From: Thermococcus pacificus
GTDB lineage: Archaea; Methanobacteriota_B; Thermococci; Thermococcales; Thermococcaceae
Direction: 5' to 3'
NCBI RefSeq assembly: GCF_002214485.1
Contig: NZ_CP015102.1
Span: 248,001-312,000 of the forward strand
DNA length: 64,000 nucleotides
In this document: positions 18,177-25,826 of the stretch, piece after piece
Layout of the letters: each line of letters begins with the position of its first letter
Numbering within the stretch: position 1 is the stretch's first letter
Program-made: the position numbers and the translations under genes
Notes under the pieces: model-generated
What the model was told of the DNA's origin: nothing
Database searches by the model: none
The model's input: only the letters and a program-made list of their open reading frames with translations

Positions 18177-18524
18177 ATGAAGCCCTACCGCGGACTGGCG
18201 ATAATCTTCGGCTTCTACGCGCTGGGCGAGTTCACAAGCTCGGCCTTAGACCTTCCCATTCCGGGGAGCGTGCTGGGAATGCTATACCTCCTCGCGGCCC
18301 TCCTCGGCGGCGCGGTGAAGCTCGACTGGGTGGAGAACGAGGCCGAGCTGTTCGTGAGGAATATGAGCATCATGTTCGTGCCGCCGGGTGTGGGGATAAT
18401 CACATACATCGGCCTGCTGAAGAGCCAGGCCGTCCCGGTCTTCGGCGCGCTGATAATCAGCTTCCTGATAACACTCCTCGTCACAGCGAAAACCGTTGAA
18501 CTCCTAAGGGGTGAGAGGAAATGA
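18177..18524 (+). CDS. lrgA: LrgA/CidA-family holin-like membrane protein
   Basis: 115-aa membrane protein with four hydrophobic segments and the family motif LPIPGSVLGMLYLLAAL. It pairs with LrgB. In bacteria LrgAB/CidAB act on murein hydrolase export or pyruvate transport; in archaea without murein a small-molecule transport role is more plausible. The TATA box TTTTTATAC (18148-18156) is only ~25 bp before ATG 18177 and no ribosome site is seen, so the mRNA is probably leaderless. The reading frame stays open further upstream, but that part is antisense to the neighbouring gene and is not used. Confidence 0.88.
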   Translation: MKPYRGLAIIFGFYALGEFTSSALDLPIPGSVLGMLYLLAALLGGAVKLDWVENEAELFVRNMSIMFVPPGVGIITYIGLLKSQAVPVFGALIISFLITLLVTAKTVELLRGERK

Positions 18525-19195
18525 ACCCCTACGGGATAGCGCTCACCTTGGTGGTCTTCTACGCTTTCTCCGAACTGCACAGGAGAAAGAGGGCCTTCTA
18601 CACGAACCCGGTTCTTCTCTCGATAACCGCGATAGCGGCCCTTCTGTGGGCGGGTGGATACTCATACGAGTCCTACATGGAGAGCGCGGTCATACTCAAG
18701 TTCTTACTGGGGCCTGCCGTTGTCAGCCTCGCGGTTCCAGTCTACAAGGGCAGGGAGACGATAAAAGCCTACGCGCGCGAGATAACCGCCGGGATAGTCA
18801 TCGGCGGAACGGTTGCGATTCTGAGCGCCTTCTACACCGCGAAGCTCTTCGGCGGAGCGGAGGAAGTCCTCCTCAGCATGACCCCGAAGAGCGTGACTAC
18901 TGCGATAGCGATAGGAGTGAGCGAGAAAATAGGTGGAATTCCTGCCCTGACCGCAGTTCTGGTCGTCCTGACCGGGATACTGGGCAACGCGGTCGGAGTT
19001 GAACTTCTAAATGTGGCGGGGATTAAGGATAGAATAGCAAGGGGGCTCGCGATGGGCGTTACCTCGCACGGCCTCGGCACAGCCAGAATAATCCTCGATG
19101 ATGAATTGGCGGGAGCGGTGAGTGGTTTAGCCATGGCCCTGAACGGGGTCTTTACCTCACTCCTTCTTCCCTACCTCATCGAAGTCCTCAAGTAG
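18521..19195 (+). CDS. lrgB: LrgB/CidB-family membrane protein
   Basis: 224-aa membrane protein with about 7 hydrophobic segments. Family motifs are present: LGPAVVSLAVPVY, the conserved LLSMTPKSVTTAIA segment and TSHGLGTARI. It overlaps lrgA by 4 nt (ATGA), giving a translationally coupled pair. Its 3' end overlaps the convergent tfx-like gene by 39 bp. The likely complex is LrgA/LrgB in the cytoplasmic membrane; the substrate is not evident. Confidence 0.92.
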   Translation: MNPYGIALTLVVFYAFSELHRRKRAFYTNPVLLSITAIAALLWAGGYSYESYMESAVILKFLLGPAVVSLAVPVYKGRETIKAYAREITAGIVIGGTVAILSAFYTAKLFGGAEEVLLSMTPKSVTTAIAIGVSEKIGGIPALTAVLVVLTGILGNAVGVELLNVAGIKDRIARGLAMGVTSHGLGTARIILDDELAGAVSGLAMALNGVFTSLLLPYLIEVLK

Positions 19196-19597
19196 GCACT
19201 CGCTTATCCTGAGCCTGTCCTTGGCGTCGAGGAAGAGCGTGAAGTCCCTTCTGGCGAGCCTGTCCTCAATGGGCGCGTGCTCCACAAGGAAGGCTATGAC
19301 CTCTGCTGTGTTGTAGGGAACCTTAACACCGAGTTCATCGGCCTTTTTAAACAGCTTTTCCGGTACGGTGAAGATGTCCTCACCGGCTTTAACTTCGAGG
19401 CTTATCTTCGAGTTAATCTGCTCCCAGAGGAGGAGCGTGTTTCTGGCTTTCTCTATCTTCTCAAGTGCCCGCCTCTCGAGGATGCTCACGTTTGCTCTGC
19501 TCGTACCCAGCATCTCTGCTATCTCACTCTGCTTCAGCCCTCTCGCTCGAAGACGGAGGATTTTAATCTGCTGTTCCGTGAGGAAGCTCTTTCCCAT
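19157..19597 (-). CDS. Tfx-family transcriptional regulator
   Basis: 146-aa regulator. The N-terminal helix-turn-helix is the hallmark of the Tfx family: FLTEQQIKILRLRARGLKQ, then EIAEMLGTSRANVSILERRA (residues ~5-45). The rest is the Tfx C-terminal domain (KISLEVKAGEDIFTVPEKLF). Tfx was first described binding the molybdenum formylmethanofuran dehydrogenase operon in methanogens; the target here is unknown. ATG 19597 is preceded by CAGGTG. The 3' end overlaps lrgB by 39 bp on the opposite strand. Confidence 0.85.
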   Translation of the reverse strand: MGKSFLTEQQIKILRLRARGLKQSEIAEMLGTSRANVSILERRALEKIEKARNTLLLWEQINSKISLEVKAGEDIFTVPEKLFKKADELGVKVPYNTAEVIAFLVEHAPIEDRLARRDFTLFLDAKDRLRISECLLEDFDEVGKKE

Positions 19598-19765
19598 TTT
19601 AAACACCTGAATTTAACATGTTGAGAAAGGTTAAAAGTTTTTCTCGGAGGTCTCCCAAGCAAAGCTCGGACTACAGGAAAGAGCACCCAGGATAAACAGA
19701 GTCCACAGAGGGATATCGAGAGAACCGTCCAGAGAAGCGCTCGGAGAAGGAGTTTAAAATTCTGG

Positions 19766-19843
19766 TGGTCCCGCGGCCCGGATTTGAACCGGGGACCTGC
19801 GGATCTACAGTCCGCCGCCGCTCCCAGGCTAGGCTACCGCGGG
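19766..19843 (-). tRNA. tRNA-Tyr (GTA anticodon)
   Basis: Minus strand: acceptor CCCGCGG pairs with CCGCGGG, discriminator A and encoded CCA. The anticodon loop is CTGTAGA with GTA. The T arm is CCCCGGTTCAAATCCGGG. No intron. 78 nt. The nearest TATA box is the palindromic TTTATAAA at 19883-19890, about 43 bp upstream, which may be shared with the divergent gene. Confidence 0.95.
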
Positions 19844-19882
19844 ACCCTACTGGGCAACCCGTTCCATAGTGCCCCGGGTAGG

Positions 19883-19890
19883 TTTATAAA
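19883..19890. promoter_or_regulatory. Palindromic TATA box between tRNA-Tyr and a divergent gene
   Basis: The only good TATA element in the 77-bp gap is the perfect palindrome TTTATAAA. It is ~43 bp upstream of mature tRNA-Tyr on the minus strand and ~35 bp upstream of the ATG at 19921 on the plus strand, so it could serve both directions. Confidence 0.55.
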
Positions 19891-19920
19891 TTTTTCTCCT
19901 GATTGAGTGGCGGTGAGAGC

Positions 19921-20502
19921 ATGAAGGTGTATGAGCCCGTCAACCTCGCTATGCCTCTTGCAAAGGAGCTCGACGAAATCATAATGGAGCGCGGAGGTGT
20001 TCCGGACGGCGAGACCGTGAGGAGAATTTTGAAGGAGTTTGGCCTGGAGGAGGCCTGTCTCGGCAGGGGCGTTACAGTTTTCAGGAACGGGGATGTTATT
20101 GCGCTCCTTCTTCCGCGGGGGGACGTGCTGATGGTGGATATAATCCCCGCGAGCGGTGAGCTGAGTGATGCCCTTGAGGTCATCGCGTACAGGGACAAAC
20201 AACTGAATGCCTTCATAGTCGAGATACTGCCCGCCAACGACATCGAATACGAGGGTAACATTGGGTTGGAGCCGGCGATAATCGATGCAGAAACCCTTGA
20301 GCTCGAGAGCAGCCCGGTTCTCGGCCACTTCGAGGAGGATGAAGAGGGCCTTTTCCTCGTCATCGACCGCGAGACCTACGAGCGCTGGAAAGAAAGTGAG
20401 AGCACCGACACCTGCCCGGTCTGCGGCGGCGAGCTGGCATGGAAAGGTGAGGGGGCCTACTGTCGGGACTGCGGCTACAGGGTTAAGGTGGTGAGAGAAT
20501 GA
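19921..20502 (+). CDS. Conserved hypothetical protein with C-terminal zinc ribbon
   Basis: 193-aa acidic protein. An N-terminal alpha/beta part (EPVNLAMPLAKELDEII) is followed by a beta-rich middle and a C-terminal zinc ribbon CPVCGGELAWKGEGAYC with CRDCG. No enzyme motif is recognised. The start ATG 19921 follows CGGTGA; the frame is open 18 nt further. It overlaps the class II aldolase gene by 4 nt (ATGA), implying an operon and perhaps a shared pathway. Confidence 0.78.
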   Translation: MKVYEPVNLAMPLAKELDEIIMERGGVPDGETVRRILKEFGLEEACLGRGVTVFRNGDVIALLLPRGDVLMVDIIPASGELSDALEVIAYRDKQLNAFIVEILPANDIEYEGNIGLEPAIIDAETLELESSPVLGHFEEDEEGLFLVIDRETYERWKESESTDTCPVCGGELAWKGEGAYCRDCGYRVKVVRE

Positions 20503-21077
20503 GCAGGGTCATCAAAGCCCAGCTCGTGAGGTACTCCCGTCTGGCTCACGAACGCGGCCTAACCGCGGCCTTTGGAGGAAACCTGAGCATTCGGCAGGGC
20601 AACCTCGTCTTCATCAAGGCGACGGGGGCTGTAATGGACGACATGAGGGCGGAACAGGTTGCGGTCATAGACATGAGCGGAAGGCAGCTCTCAGGTGTTA
20701 GACCTTCCTCGGAGTACAGGCTCCACCTTGCAGTCTACAGGAAAAGACCGGACGTGAGGTCGATAGCCCATCTTCACCCGCCTTATGCAACGATCGCGGC
20801 GACCCTGCTCGAGAAAGCGGGGGAACTACCGATAATAACCCCCGAGGCCGAAATCTATCTCGGCAGGATACCCGTCGCACCCTTCAGACCCGCAGGGACT
20901 GAGGAGCTTGCCCGGGTGGTTGCCGAGGTCATAGCAGGTTCTGACGCCGCGCTGATGGCGAAGCACGGCATCGTAACCGCTGGCAGGAGTCTGAGGGAGG
21001 CGTTTTACAAGGCGGAGCTGGTTGAGGAGAGCGCAAAGCTGTGGTATTTGAGCAGAAAAGGGTCGAGCGGGAAATGA
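20499..21077 (+). CDS. Class II aldolase/adducin-family protein (fuculose-phosphate aldolase-like)
   Basis: 192-aa zinc-dependent aldolase. It shows AFGGNLSIR, the phosphate-binding-like PSSEYRLH, the zinc ligands in HLHPPYA and a third histidine in MAKHGIVTAG. Archaeal members condense DHAP with lactaldehyde-type aldehydes to make fuculose-1-phosphate or act in ribulose-phosphate-type metabolism; the real substrate cannot be read from sequence. It is coupled to the upstream zinc-ribbon gene by a 4-nt overlap. Confidence 0.85.
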   Translation: MSRVIKAQLVRYSRLAHERGLTAAFGGNLSIRQGNLVFIKATGAVMDDMRAEQVAVIDMSGRQLSGVRPSSEYRLHLAVYRKRPDVRSIAHLHPPYATIAATLLEKAGELPIITPEAEIYLGRIPVAPFRPAGTEELARVVAEVIAGSDAALMAKHGIVTAGRSLREAFYKAELVEESAKLWYLSRKGSSGK

Positions 21078-21092
21078 GCGAAAAAATAAAGC

Positions 21093-21344
21093 TCACTTAA
21101 CCTGCTCGAGGGCACCGAGGACCTCCCATATTATCGTCCTCGTGTGCATTGGCATGTTCGGGTCCTCGCTTATCTCCTCGAGTATAGCTATGGCGTCGGC
21201 GGCTCTAACCGCCGGCTCCTTGCTCTCATCGAGGAGAACCTCGATGGCCTGCTCCGCTGCGCGCCTTATGTTCCTGGGAACGACTGTGTCCTGAACGACC
21301 TGTTCCTTGAGAACCTGCACAATCTGTCCGATGAGCTCGCTCAT
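21093..21344 (-). CDS. UPF0147 family protein
   Basis: 83-aa all-helical protein matching the archaeal UPF0147 family ([36 protein letters not shown]). Function unknown; widely conserved in Euryarchaeota. ATG 21344 follows GGGGGTGATGGA. Monocistronic; its 3' end faces the aldolase gene. Confidence 0.9.
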   Translation of the reverse strand: MSELIGQIVQVLKEQVVQDTVVPRNIRRAAEQAIEVLLDESKEPAVRAADAIAILEEISEDPNMPMHTRTIIWEVLGALEQVK

Positions 21345-21460
21345 TCCATCACCCCCTTTTCTAAAGAATTGTTACTAAAATATTCCCGGATTATCTTAAG
21401 CTTTTCTAACTAAAAAGCTTTTCGGTTAACGTCGAAACTGGGGGAAAAGAAAGTGCAGAC

Positions 21461-21988
21461 TTAGAACTCCACCCCCCGTCTCGCCAGGATTCCCCTCTGG
21501 TATGGGTGCTTTATTTCTTTCATCTCCGTTACGTAGTCTGCCAGCTCAAAGAGCTCCTCCGGGCAGTAGCGGCCGGTGAGGACTAGCTCGGTGTGAGGGG
21601 CTTTGCTCTCGATGAGCCCCTTCACTTCCTCGACGTTTAGCATCTTGAAGCCGAGGGCAACGCAGATTTCGTCGAGGATCACCAAATCCCACTCACCGCT
21701 CGAAACAACCTCCCTGGCGCGCTCCAATGCTCTCTTGGCGGCCTCTATATCGTCCGGTTCGGGCTTTCCGTGCACGAACTTGGGCAAACCGAAGGACTCT
21801 ATAACCGCTCCGCACTCCCTTATCTTCTTCTGCTCGCCGTAGACGTCCGGGGCCTTCATGAACTGGATGATTATTACTCTCCCACCAGAACCCAGCATCC
21901 TCACCGCTAACCCCAAAGCGGCGGTCGTCTTTCCCTTCCCGTTGCCGGTGTAGATGTGCACAAGGCCGAGTTTCTCCTTCCACGACAT
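21461..21988 (-). CDS. cobO: Cob(I)alamin adenosyltransferase, CobO/BtuR type
   Basis: Transfers the adenosyl group of ATP to cob(I)alamin or corrinoid precursors, making adenosylcobalamin for enzymes such as ribonucleotide reductase and methylmalonyl-CoA mutase. 175 aa. P-loop YTGNGKGKTTAALG near the N-terminus, then IIIQFMKAP, LVILDEICVALG and VLTGRYCPEEL are typical of the BtuR/CobO fold. ATG 21988 follows GGTGAAACTC; the in-frame GTG at 21997 is less likely. It marks the left border of the accessory island. Confidence 0.93.
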   Translation of the reverse strand: MSWKEKLGLVHIYTGNGKGKTTAALGLAVRMLGSGGRVIIIQFMKAPDVYGEQKKIRECGAVIESFGLPKFVHGKPEPDDIEAAKRALERAREVVSSGEWDLVILDEICVALGFKMLNVEEVKGLIESKAPHTELVLTGRYCPEELFELADYVTEMKEIKHPYQRGILARRGVEF

Positions 21989-22078
21989 GAGTTTCACCGG
22001 ATGGATATAATCTCCAGGGTTTTTAGGGGTTTGGGCAAACGGTTAAATCATGACAAGACTTAGCTTAGGTGAGGAGCA

Positions 22079-23035
22079 GTGTCAGATTACTTCCTACTAT
22101 CGCTCTCAAACCGGGAGAACCTCGAGCTGTGTGTAAAGTACAACCTCGCAGGTTTTACGAACAGTATAAACGGGCTCTGGACGTTTTTTGACATAGAAGT
22201 TGGGGATTACATCTCATTTTTATATGGGGCCAGAGTGAGAAATCTGTATCGAGTTGTCAAGAAGGTTGCTTACAAGAATGCTGAGAAACTTCCCCCGTGG
22301 TCACCAATAACATTTAGATCAAAACGAACGTACTACTTCCCATTCAGACTGTTCCTGAAGCTAGAGCGAGAGTTTAACGAACCAATGGTTAGACAGGAAT
22401 TCTCATACGTCGCAGAGAACCTGCTTTTGAGAGGAGGTTACAGGAAAACTCATTTCCAAGCAGATACAATCACGCTTTACAATGTTTCGGAGATGGGTAC
22501 CCCATTTACTGGGGAGTCTGAGCACCTAGAGCTAAACGCAGAGACGTTCGAGCCAAAAATTGTGTTTAAACGGGAAAACCAAGTAATCCCCGAGAAGTCC
22601 TATTTCAAGGAGCTTATCCTTCAGTCATTGGTGAGAAAGAAGATCAAAGAAACCGTCCTTGGAGACGCTTTGGAGTTTTTTGGAGTGGACAATTCTCCCA
22701 GCGAATTTGAAGTACTCGGCGAAAAAGCTCTTCCAGAGGGTTACGTGGACATATTCATTAAGCCAAGGCACCCCTCCCCGAAAAACAAATACTTACTTGC
22801 AGAGGTCAAAACAGGAAAAGCCCAGAAAAAAGACGTTGAGCAGCTGAGAAAATACGTAAAAGAATTTGGGGACGAAGCTGTGGGGGGAATATTGATAGCC
22901 AAAGACTTTTCAAAATCTGCTTTCGAGGATGACAAGATACTTCCCGTCAGATATCACTTTGAAGGTTTAGACACCTCCTTAGAGTACAGCTATGAAGAAC
23001 TGTTGAAGATGCTAAAACTGGAGGTGGCAATATGA
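22079..23035 (+). CDS. YTH/EVE-like domain fused to PD-(D/E)XK nuclease (predicted modification-dependent nuclease)
   Basis: 318-aa protein. Residues 1-145 look like a YTH/EVE (PUA-like) domain: [41 protein letters not shown], then a basic strand region, with W34 and W74 as candidate base-cage residues. Residues ~170-300 read as a NucS/RecB-like nuclease: GYVDIF (D224), AEVKTGK (E242, K244), QLRKY (Q255-Y259) and [15 protein letters not shown] domains often read modified bases in restriction enzymes, so a modification-dependent nuclease is inferred. GTG start with GGTGAGG upstream. Lower GC than its neighbours. It overlaps the next gene by 4 nt. Confidence 0.7.
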   Translation: MSDYFLLSLSNRENLELCVKYNLAGFTNSINGLWTFFDIEVGDYISFLYGARVRNLYRVVKKVAYKNAEKLPPWSPITFRSKRTYYFPFRLFLKLEREFNEPMVRQEFSYVAENLLLRGGYRKTHFQADTITLYNVSEMGTPFTGESEHLELNAETFEPKIVFKRENQVIPEKSYFKELILQSLVRKKIKETVLGDALEFFGVDNSPSEFEVLGEKALPEGYVDIFIKPRHPSPKNKYLLAEVKTGKAQKKDVEQLRKYVKEFGDEAVGGILIAKDFSKSAFEDDKILPVRYHFEGLDTSLEYSYEELLKMLKLEVAI

Positions 23036-23289
23036 GGAAAAGACTGTTCATGTTTGTAACCCCAGATGGATTCACTTACTCCTCTCCTCATGTGCTATCT
23101 CCCGATGTTGATAACTTCCAAGTTTTAGGATTTGGTGAGGGAAAAGACAAGAAAGAAGCTTTCAGAGACTTTCTGCGGAACAATAGGTGGGTGCTAGACA
23201 CAAACTTTAATGAAGTTATCAGCGTAGAAGTAAAGCGCAGAATCCACGAAGGACAGTTCTTTTATCTCAAAGATTATCGTATCCCATGA
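23032..23289 (+). CDS. Small protein coupled to the YTH/EVE-nuclease gene
   Basis: 85-aa protein ([19 protein letters not shown] to [12 protein letters not shown]) with beta-alpha composition and no recognised family; the line [19 protein letters not shown] looks like a HicB-like or small ligand-binding fold, but this is weak. Its ATG overlaps the nuclease stop (ATGA), so it is very likely co-translated and may be a regulator, immunity or targeting partner. Its own stop overlaps the ATG of the integrase remnant. Confidence 0.65.
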   Translation: MRKRLFMFVTPDGFTYSSPHVLSPDVDNFQVLGFGEGKDKKEAFRDFLRNNRWVLDTNFNEVISVEVKRRIHEGQFFYLKDYRIP

Positions 23290-23773
23290 GGTTTGACATG
23301 ACCGTGATTACACGCCAGGATGTTCAAGCCCTCTTAAGTACAATATGCAGGATTCAGTTCGCGAAAAGGGAAGAAGTCTCCAAAAGAATCGCCAACAAAA
23401 TAACCCTGGGGCTCCTCATAATGGCCACAAGTGGTCTGAGAGTGTACGAGCTCACCAAGCTACCTCTCTCGTACATTGACAAAGGCTCATTAGAGTGCCC
23501 CCCGAGGTTTCGAAAACAGGCCAGCCAAGAATGACCTTCATAACAAAGGAAGTTCAAGGCTTGCTCAGGCAGTACGTCAAAAGATACGCCCCTGAACCCG
23601 ATAAACCCCTTGTTTCTTACTTCACTCTCGAAAAACCACTCATTCGGAGAGTGGAGTTAATTAATCAGCCAATCAGGCCCAAACACATGAGGAAGTTCTT
23701 CTCGCAGGAGTGGGCGAGGGAATCTTTGGCCCATTTCAATTTTTGCTCCCATACCTTGCTCATAAATCGTTAA
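23286..23773 (+). pseudogene. Tyrosine recombinase/integrase remnant, truncated and frameshifted
   Basis: The first frame reads to about 23500 with the box I arginine in MATSGLRVYELTKLP. A frame change near 23490-23520 restores KTGQPRMTFITKEVQGLLRQ, then PKHMRKFFSQEWARES with the H-x-x-R box II. The second His/Trp and the nucleophilic tyrosine are missing, and the N-terminal core-binding domain is also absent because the frame begins at the catalytic domain. The gene is therefore dead. It supports an origin of the island by site-specific integration. Confidence 0.75.
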
Positions 23774-23976
23774 AGGCAAAACTCCAACACTGGAAAATCG
23801 TGAACCCCCATCACCAGTGACGGGCAGTCACTTTTGGAACATCCACGTAAGGGTTATCTCGGCCAGGAATGCCTCTTCAGAGGTGAACTTAATGAAAACG
23901 AAAAAAGAAAAAAAGTCACGGGAAGCGTTTATCTTCTCCTTTTGCCCCGCCTTCTTTTGTCCCGTTTTCTGGGGAG

Positions 23977-24348
23977 CTACCTCCCAACCCTTGCCCGCTG
24001 TTTCTTTGTCCGGAAATGAACATCGCCGAAGATCCTGTTATATTCCTCAACCAACATCCCCGCGAGCTCTTTCACACTCTTTCCCCTGAACTTGGGAACG
24101 TTCTCTTTCGAATGAGCTTCAATAACGTGCTGTTGGGCACTCTCAAAATCATCAAACGCATCCAGACAAGCCTTACAGTAAAAATTCGAGCTTGAGGGAA
24201 CCTCAAACACGAGGGTGTTAATCGCGACCTCCTCGTCAAAACCCAACTCCACGAGCTTTTCCGTCGTGGAACCCATTTCCTTCTTGACGGCCTTGAGCAG
24301 GATTTCATAATCCTCGCTTGCCAATCCGGTTTCAATGTGAAGGAACAT
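23977..24348 (-). CDS. C2H2 zinc-finger protein of mobile-element type
   Basis: 123-aa protein with a single C2H2 finger FYCKACLDAFDDFESAQQHV (C58, C61, H74, H79; C-x2-C-x12-H-x4-H). The N-terminal 50 residues are helical and acidic; the C-terminus is basic (RTKKQRARVGR). Small C2H2 proteins like this are typical of archaeal plasmids and viruses, where they act as DNA-binding regulators. Ribosome site GGAGGTGAGAGC is next to the ATG. It lies in the island upstream of tRNA-His. Confidence 0.72.
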   Translation of the reverse strand: MFLHIETGLASEDYEILLKAVKKEMGSTTEKLVELGFDEEVAINTLVFEVPSSSNFYCKACLDAFDDFESAQQHVIEAHSKENVPKFRGKSVKELAGMLVEEYNRIFGDVHFRTKKQRARVGR

Positions 24349-24423
24349 GCTCTCACCTCCAGAAGTTTTGGTTTTGGGTCAAAAAATACGCCCTCAGAAG
24401 GAAAGGGAGGAAGAAGGGAGGAG

Positions 24424-24837
24424 TCAGTTGAAGCCGACGCCCTTGAGGGCTTCAAGGACCTTGTTAAAGGGCTCGGCCATGACTTCTTCATCCCAGAACT
24501 CCTCAGGAACGGCCATCTTCGCGTGAACTTTACCATCTTCCTCGTACAGGAGGAGGTGACAGGGGGCGACCATGCCGATGCCCTTGTTCCTCTGCCAGAG
24601 GTCGTAGAAGACCTTCGCATTGCAGAGGCCAAGCGTCTTGTACTTTGGCATGTCAATGCCGAGCTTGTTCTTCACGACAGCCGTGAAGTCCTGCTCCCAG
24701 ACGATTCCAAAACCCGTCTGTGGAAGGACTTCCTTAACTTTTGCTTCGGCCTCCTCGAAGGTGCCCTCAAACACAAGCTTTGCCTCAATCACCTTCTGAA
24801 CCCCCCAGATTTGACTCTTCTGCCCGTTCGTATCCAT
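24424..24837 (-). CDS. DUF302 domain protein
   Basis: 137-aa protein whose body matches the DUF302 fold: VKEVLPQTGFGIVWEQDFT, YKTLGLCNAKVFYDLWQ, GMVAPCHLLLYEEDGKVHA. DUF302 proteins are small alpha/beta proteins of unknown role, often near redox or stress genes. The ATG at 24837 is chosen because the TATA box TTTATAAAT (24876-24884) would start transcription near 24855; the frame is open to 24873. It stands alone, divergent from the gene-poor region on its right. Confidence 0.75.
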   Translation of the reverse strand: MDTNGQKSQIWGVQKVIEAKLVFEGTFEEAEAKVKEVLPQTGFGIVWEQDFTAVVKNKLGIDMPKYKTLGLCNAKVFYDLWQRNKGIGMVAPCHLLLYEEDGKVHAKMAVPEEFWDEEVMAEPFNKVLEALKGVGFN

Positions 24838-25006
24838 AACGGCCGAACGGGCAAGGGAAATAACACAATCCAAAATTTATAAATCTTTCGCGTAAAGTAA
24901 TTGCTTGACACTAGTAAATTATTTTTTATTTAACACAATTTAACACATGGCTGGCCAGGAAGCCGGCGTATTGGGTTCGAAAATAAAACAAAAAGTACAT
25001 GAAATT

Positions 25007-25467
25007 TTATTCATCCCGAAAGACGATGAGGCTTCTCTCTCCGTAATCCTTGAGGTATATTCCCGCCGCGTGCAACATGGTGTCAATGAACCACTCGCTT
25101 GGTTCAACGTCAAAGTATGCCCTGACGGGCTTCTCGTTGAAGACACCCCTCTGAGGAAAACGTTGGCTGGAGTGAGCCTTATCATCATGATGTCGGCGAT
25201 GGCTCCGCTCTTGTTCTTCCGGTCAATCATTTTCGTGGAGATTGAGATGGAGCCTCTCACCCAGTATGCGGTTTTGCCTTCCTCATCGTAAACTTTGAGG
25301 ATTTTGGTTTCTTTGAGGCCGATGCTGACTTTTAGGTCGGGGGAGAAGTATCTGTCGGCGAGGGTGTCGAGATTGAGTTCCTCATGAGTGGCTTCATCAA
25401 TCCTGATGTTGGGGTAAGCTTGAAGGAGGAGCCGGGCGATAATGTTTGAAGGGGTTAGAGAGTGCTC
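25007..25467 (-). pseudogene. Truncated, frameshifted gene of unknown family
   Basis: Two adjoining minus-strand frames together form one protein-like sequence: RLLLQAYPNIRIDEATHEEL, then KVSIGLKETKILKVYDEEGK and RGSISISTKMIDRKNKSG in one frame, and after a slip near 25150, AYFDVEPSEWFIDTMLHAAG ending in VFRDE in the other. There is no start codon: a stop precedes it at 25468-25470. Both the 5' truncation and the frameshift argue for decay. No family recognised. Confidence 0.55.
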
Positions 25468-25498
25468 TCAAGCTTTGGGTATTCGTTGATTAGTTACT

Positions 25499-25606
25499 GT
25501 GACAATTCGGGCGGATTTGGTGGAGTTTGCGAAGAATAACGGCATTAACATGTCAAAGTTGCTTGAAGAAGCTTTGAAGGCGTTTTATTCTAGAAAAGCG
25601 GTTCTT
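25499..25606 (+). pseudogene. Antitoxin-like fragment running into tRNA-His
   Basis: The frame from GTG 25499 reads TIRADLVEFAKNNGINMSKL, then LEEALKAFYSRKAVLLG, and then translates the antisense of tRNA-His. The helical N-terminal part resembles CcdA/ribbon-helix-helix antitoxin tails (KxxGINxSKLLEEAL). The C-terminus appears cut off exactly at the tRNA 3' end, as expected at an integration junction. Confidence 0.45.
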
Positions 25607-25607
25607 C

Positions 25608-25685
25608 TGGGGCCGGGGCCGGGATTTGAACCCGGGCTAGGGGATCCACAGTCCCCTGTGCTGACCAGGCTACACCACCCCGGCC
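25608..25685 (-). tRNA. tRNA-His (GTG anticodon)
   Basis: Minus strand: G-1 at 25685, acceptor GCCGGGG (25684-25678) pairs with CCCCGGC (25618-25612), C73 at 25611 and encoded CCA. The anticodon loop CTGTGGA has GTG. T arm CCCGGGTTCAAATCCCGG. TATA box CTTTATAAAG lies at 25712-25721, about 30 bp upstream. The extra G-1 opposite C73 is the tRNA-His identity element. The island abuts its 3' end. Confidence 0.96.
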
Positions 25686-25826
25686 ATGTTCAGCTAAACC
25701 TTTTGGGTTAGCTTTATAAAGTTTTCGACCCAACGGGCTGAAAGAGAGAGGATACGCCTTTTACTTACCCCAACCCGCCCCTGAAGGCGCTTTCGGGACA
25801 ACTGAAAGTGATCAGGAGGTTTCGAG

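Noticed and set aside
23286-25685. SSV-type integration with an integrase gene split at the tRNA
   Set aside because: The integrase fragment holds the catalytic half, not the short N-terminal piece next to the tRNA, and is ~1.8 kb from tRNA-His; the evidence only supports a generic decayed integrase.
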